64,000 nt of DNA from Ascaris suum (lineage: Eukaryota; Nematoda; Chromadorea; Rhabditida; Ascarididae), in contig CM024185.1 in the NCBI GenBank assembly GCA_013433145.1, positions 3,484,501-3,548,500 of the forward strand, written 5' to 3'. The translations under genes and the position numbers were made by a program. This document shows, one piece after another, positions 63,721 through 64,000 of the stretch (position 1 is the first letter of the stretch; each line of letters starts with the position of its first letter). The notes beneath the pieces were generated by a model. It made no database searches, was not told the origin of the DNA, and saw only the letters and a list, made by a program, of their open reading frames with translations.

Positions 63721-64000
63721 GAAACGAGCTAACAGATAGCAAGCAGTAAGCAGCAGCAGCAGCAGTGAAGAGCGAATATAAACAGAGAACGAGGCGCCCC
63801 TCACAACTTCGGGATTGTCTTCGTTGTGCTCTTCTACAGGCTTTGCCAACATTGTTCCATCGATGATCACGTTCACTCTTCCACCAATTCGTCGATGCGT
63901 TCGTTCGGCCCGGTCGGTCTTGTTGGCTGATTGTCGTATTTGAACGCCCACTGCAGCATGTTGCACTATGCGCTGAGCATCTCGTTTGTAGGTGGGTTAG
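63721..64000 (-). promoter_or_regulatory. sequence just upstream of the preferred receptor start
   Basis: The receptor reading frame remains open to about 63966, with an alternative ATG at 63852. The promoter or trans-splice acceptor is not identifiable before the window ends. Confidence 0.3.
63741..63769. repeat. CAG/CTG trinucleotide tract
   Basis: A short AGC repeat just upstream of the preferred receptor start. On the minus strand it codes six Leu in the in-frame upstream extension. Confidence 0.85.

Overview
The window is nuclear DNA from a nematode. It is about two-thirds A+T. Genes are split into short exons, most introns end in the worm-type TTTCAG acceptor, and the dominant gene is a nematode-type latrophilin. 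Long introns, diverged repeats and an RTE-type retrotransposon relic suggest a strongylid or hookworm-like (clade V) genome, but species cannot be fixed from the sequence alone. There are no bacterial operons, CRISPR arrays or intact mobile elements.

Left side (1-9.2 kb, + strand): two related small genes lie in tandem. The second (6330-9032) is complete in four exons. It encodes a 140-residue protein with a signal peptide and a helical domain containing a shared IPFPPRMR motif. The first (1991-2756) has the matching domain exon of identical length (236 nt) and the same tiny last exon, but its signal-peptide exons were not found. From about 9 to 17.5 kb I see no secure gene, only AT-rich DNA, a 105-bp AT microsatellite, a few GC-richer patches and some unexplained open frames.

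Right side (17.56-63.72 kb, - strand): one gene of 30 coding exons over 46 kb encodes a latrophilin-like adhesion GPCR, probably the lat-2 orthologue. I assembled it exon by exon using splice sites, reading phase and domain continuity. The order is: signal peptide, first half of an EGF module, C-type lectin domain 1, second half of the EGF module, rhamnose/galactose-binding (SUEL) lectin domain, C-type lectin domain 2, HormR domain, GAIN domain ending in a GPS (CSCSHLT), seven transmembrane helices, and a Ser-rich cytoplasmic tail. The model gives about 1373 residues. The extracellular lectin, EGF and HormR modules would bind ligand, GAIN/GPS would self-cleave, and the 7TM part would signal.

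The best leads are within this gene: a C-type lectin that seems inserted between Cys3 and Cys4 of an EGF module through phase-1 introns; an in-frame 42-bp tandem duplication that creates two alternative splice acceptors in front of TM2, giving an optional 14-residue insertion in intracellular loop 1; and two places (exon 11/12 junction, exon 29) where the frame is off by one base, reflecting assembly errors, unusual splicing or real lesions. The largest intron (8.4 kb) holds a decayed RTE reverse-transcriptase fragment and a diverged 57-bp tandem duplication.
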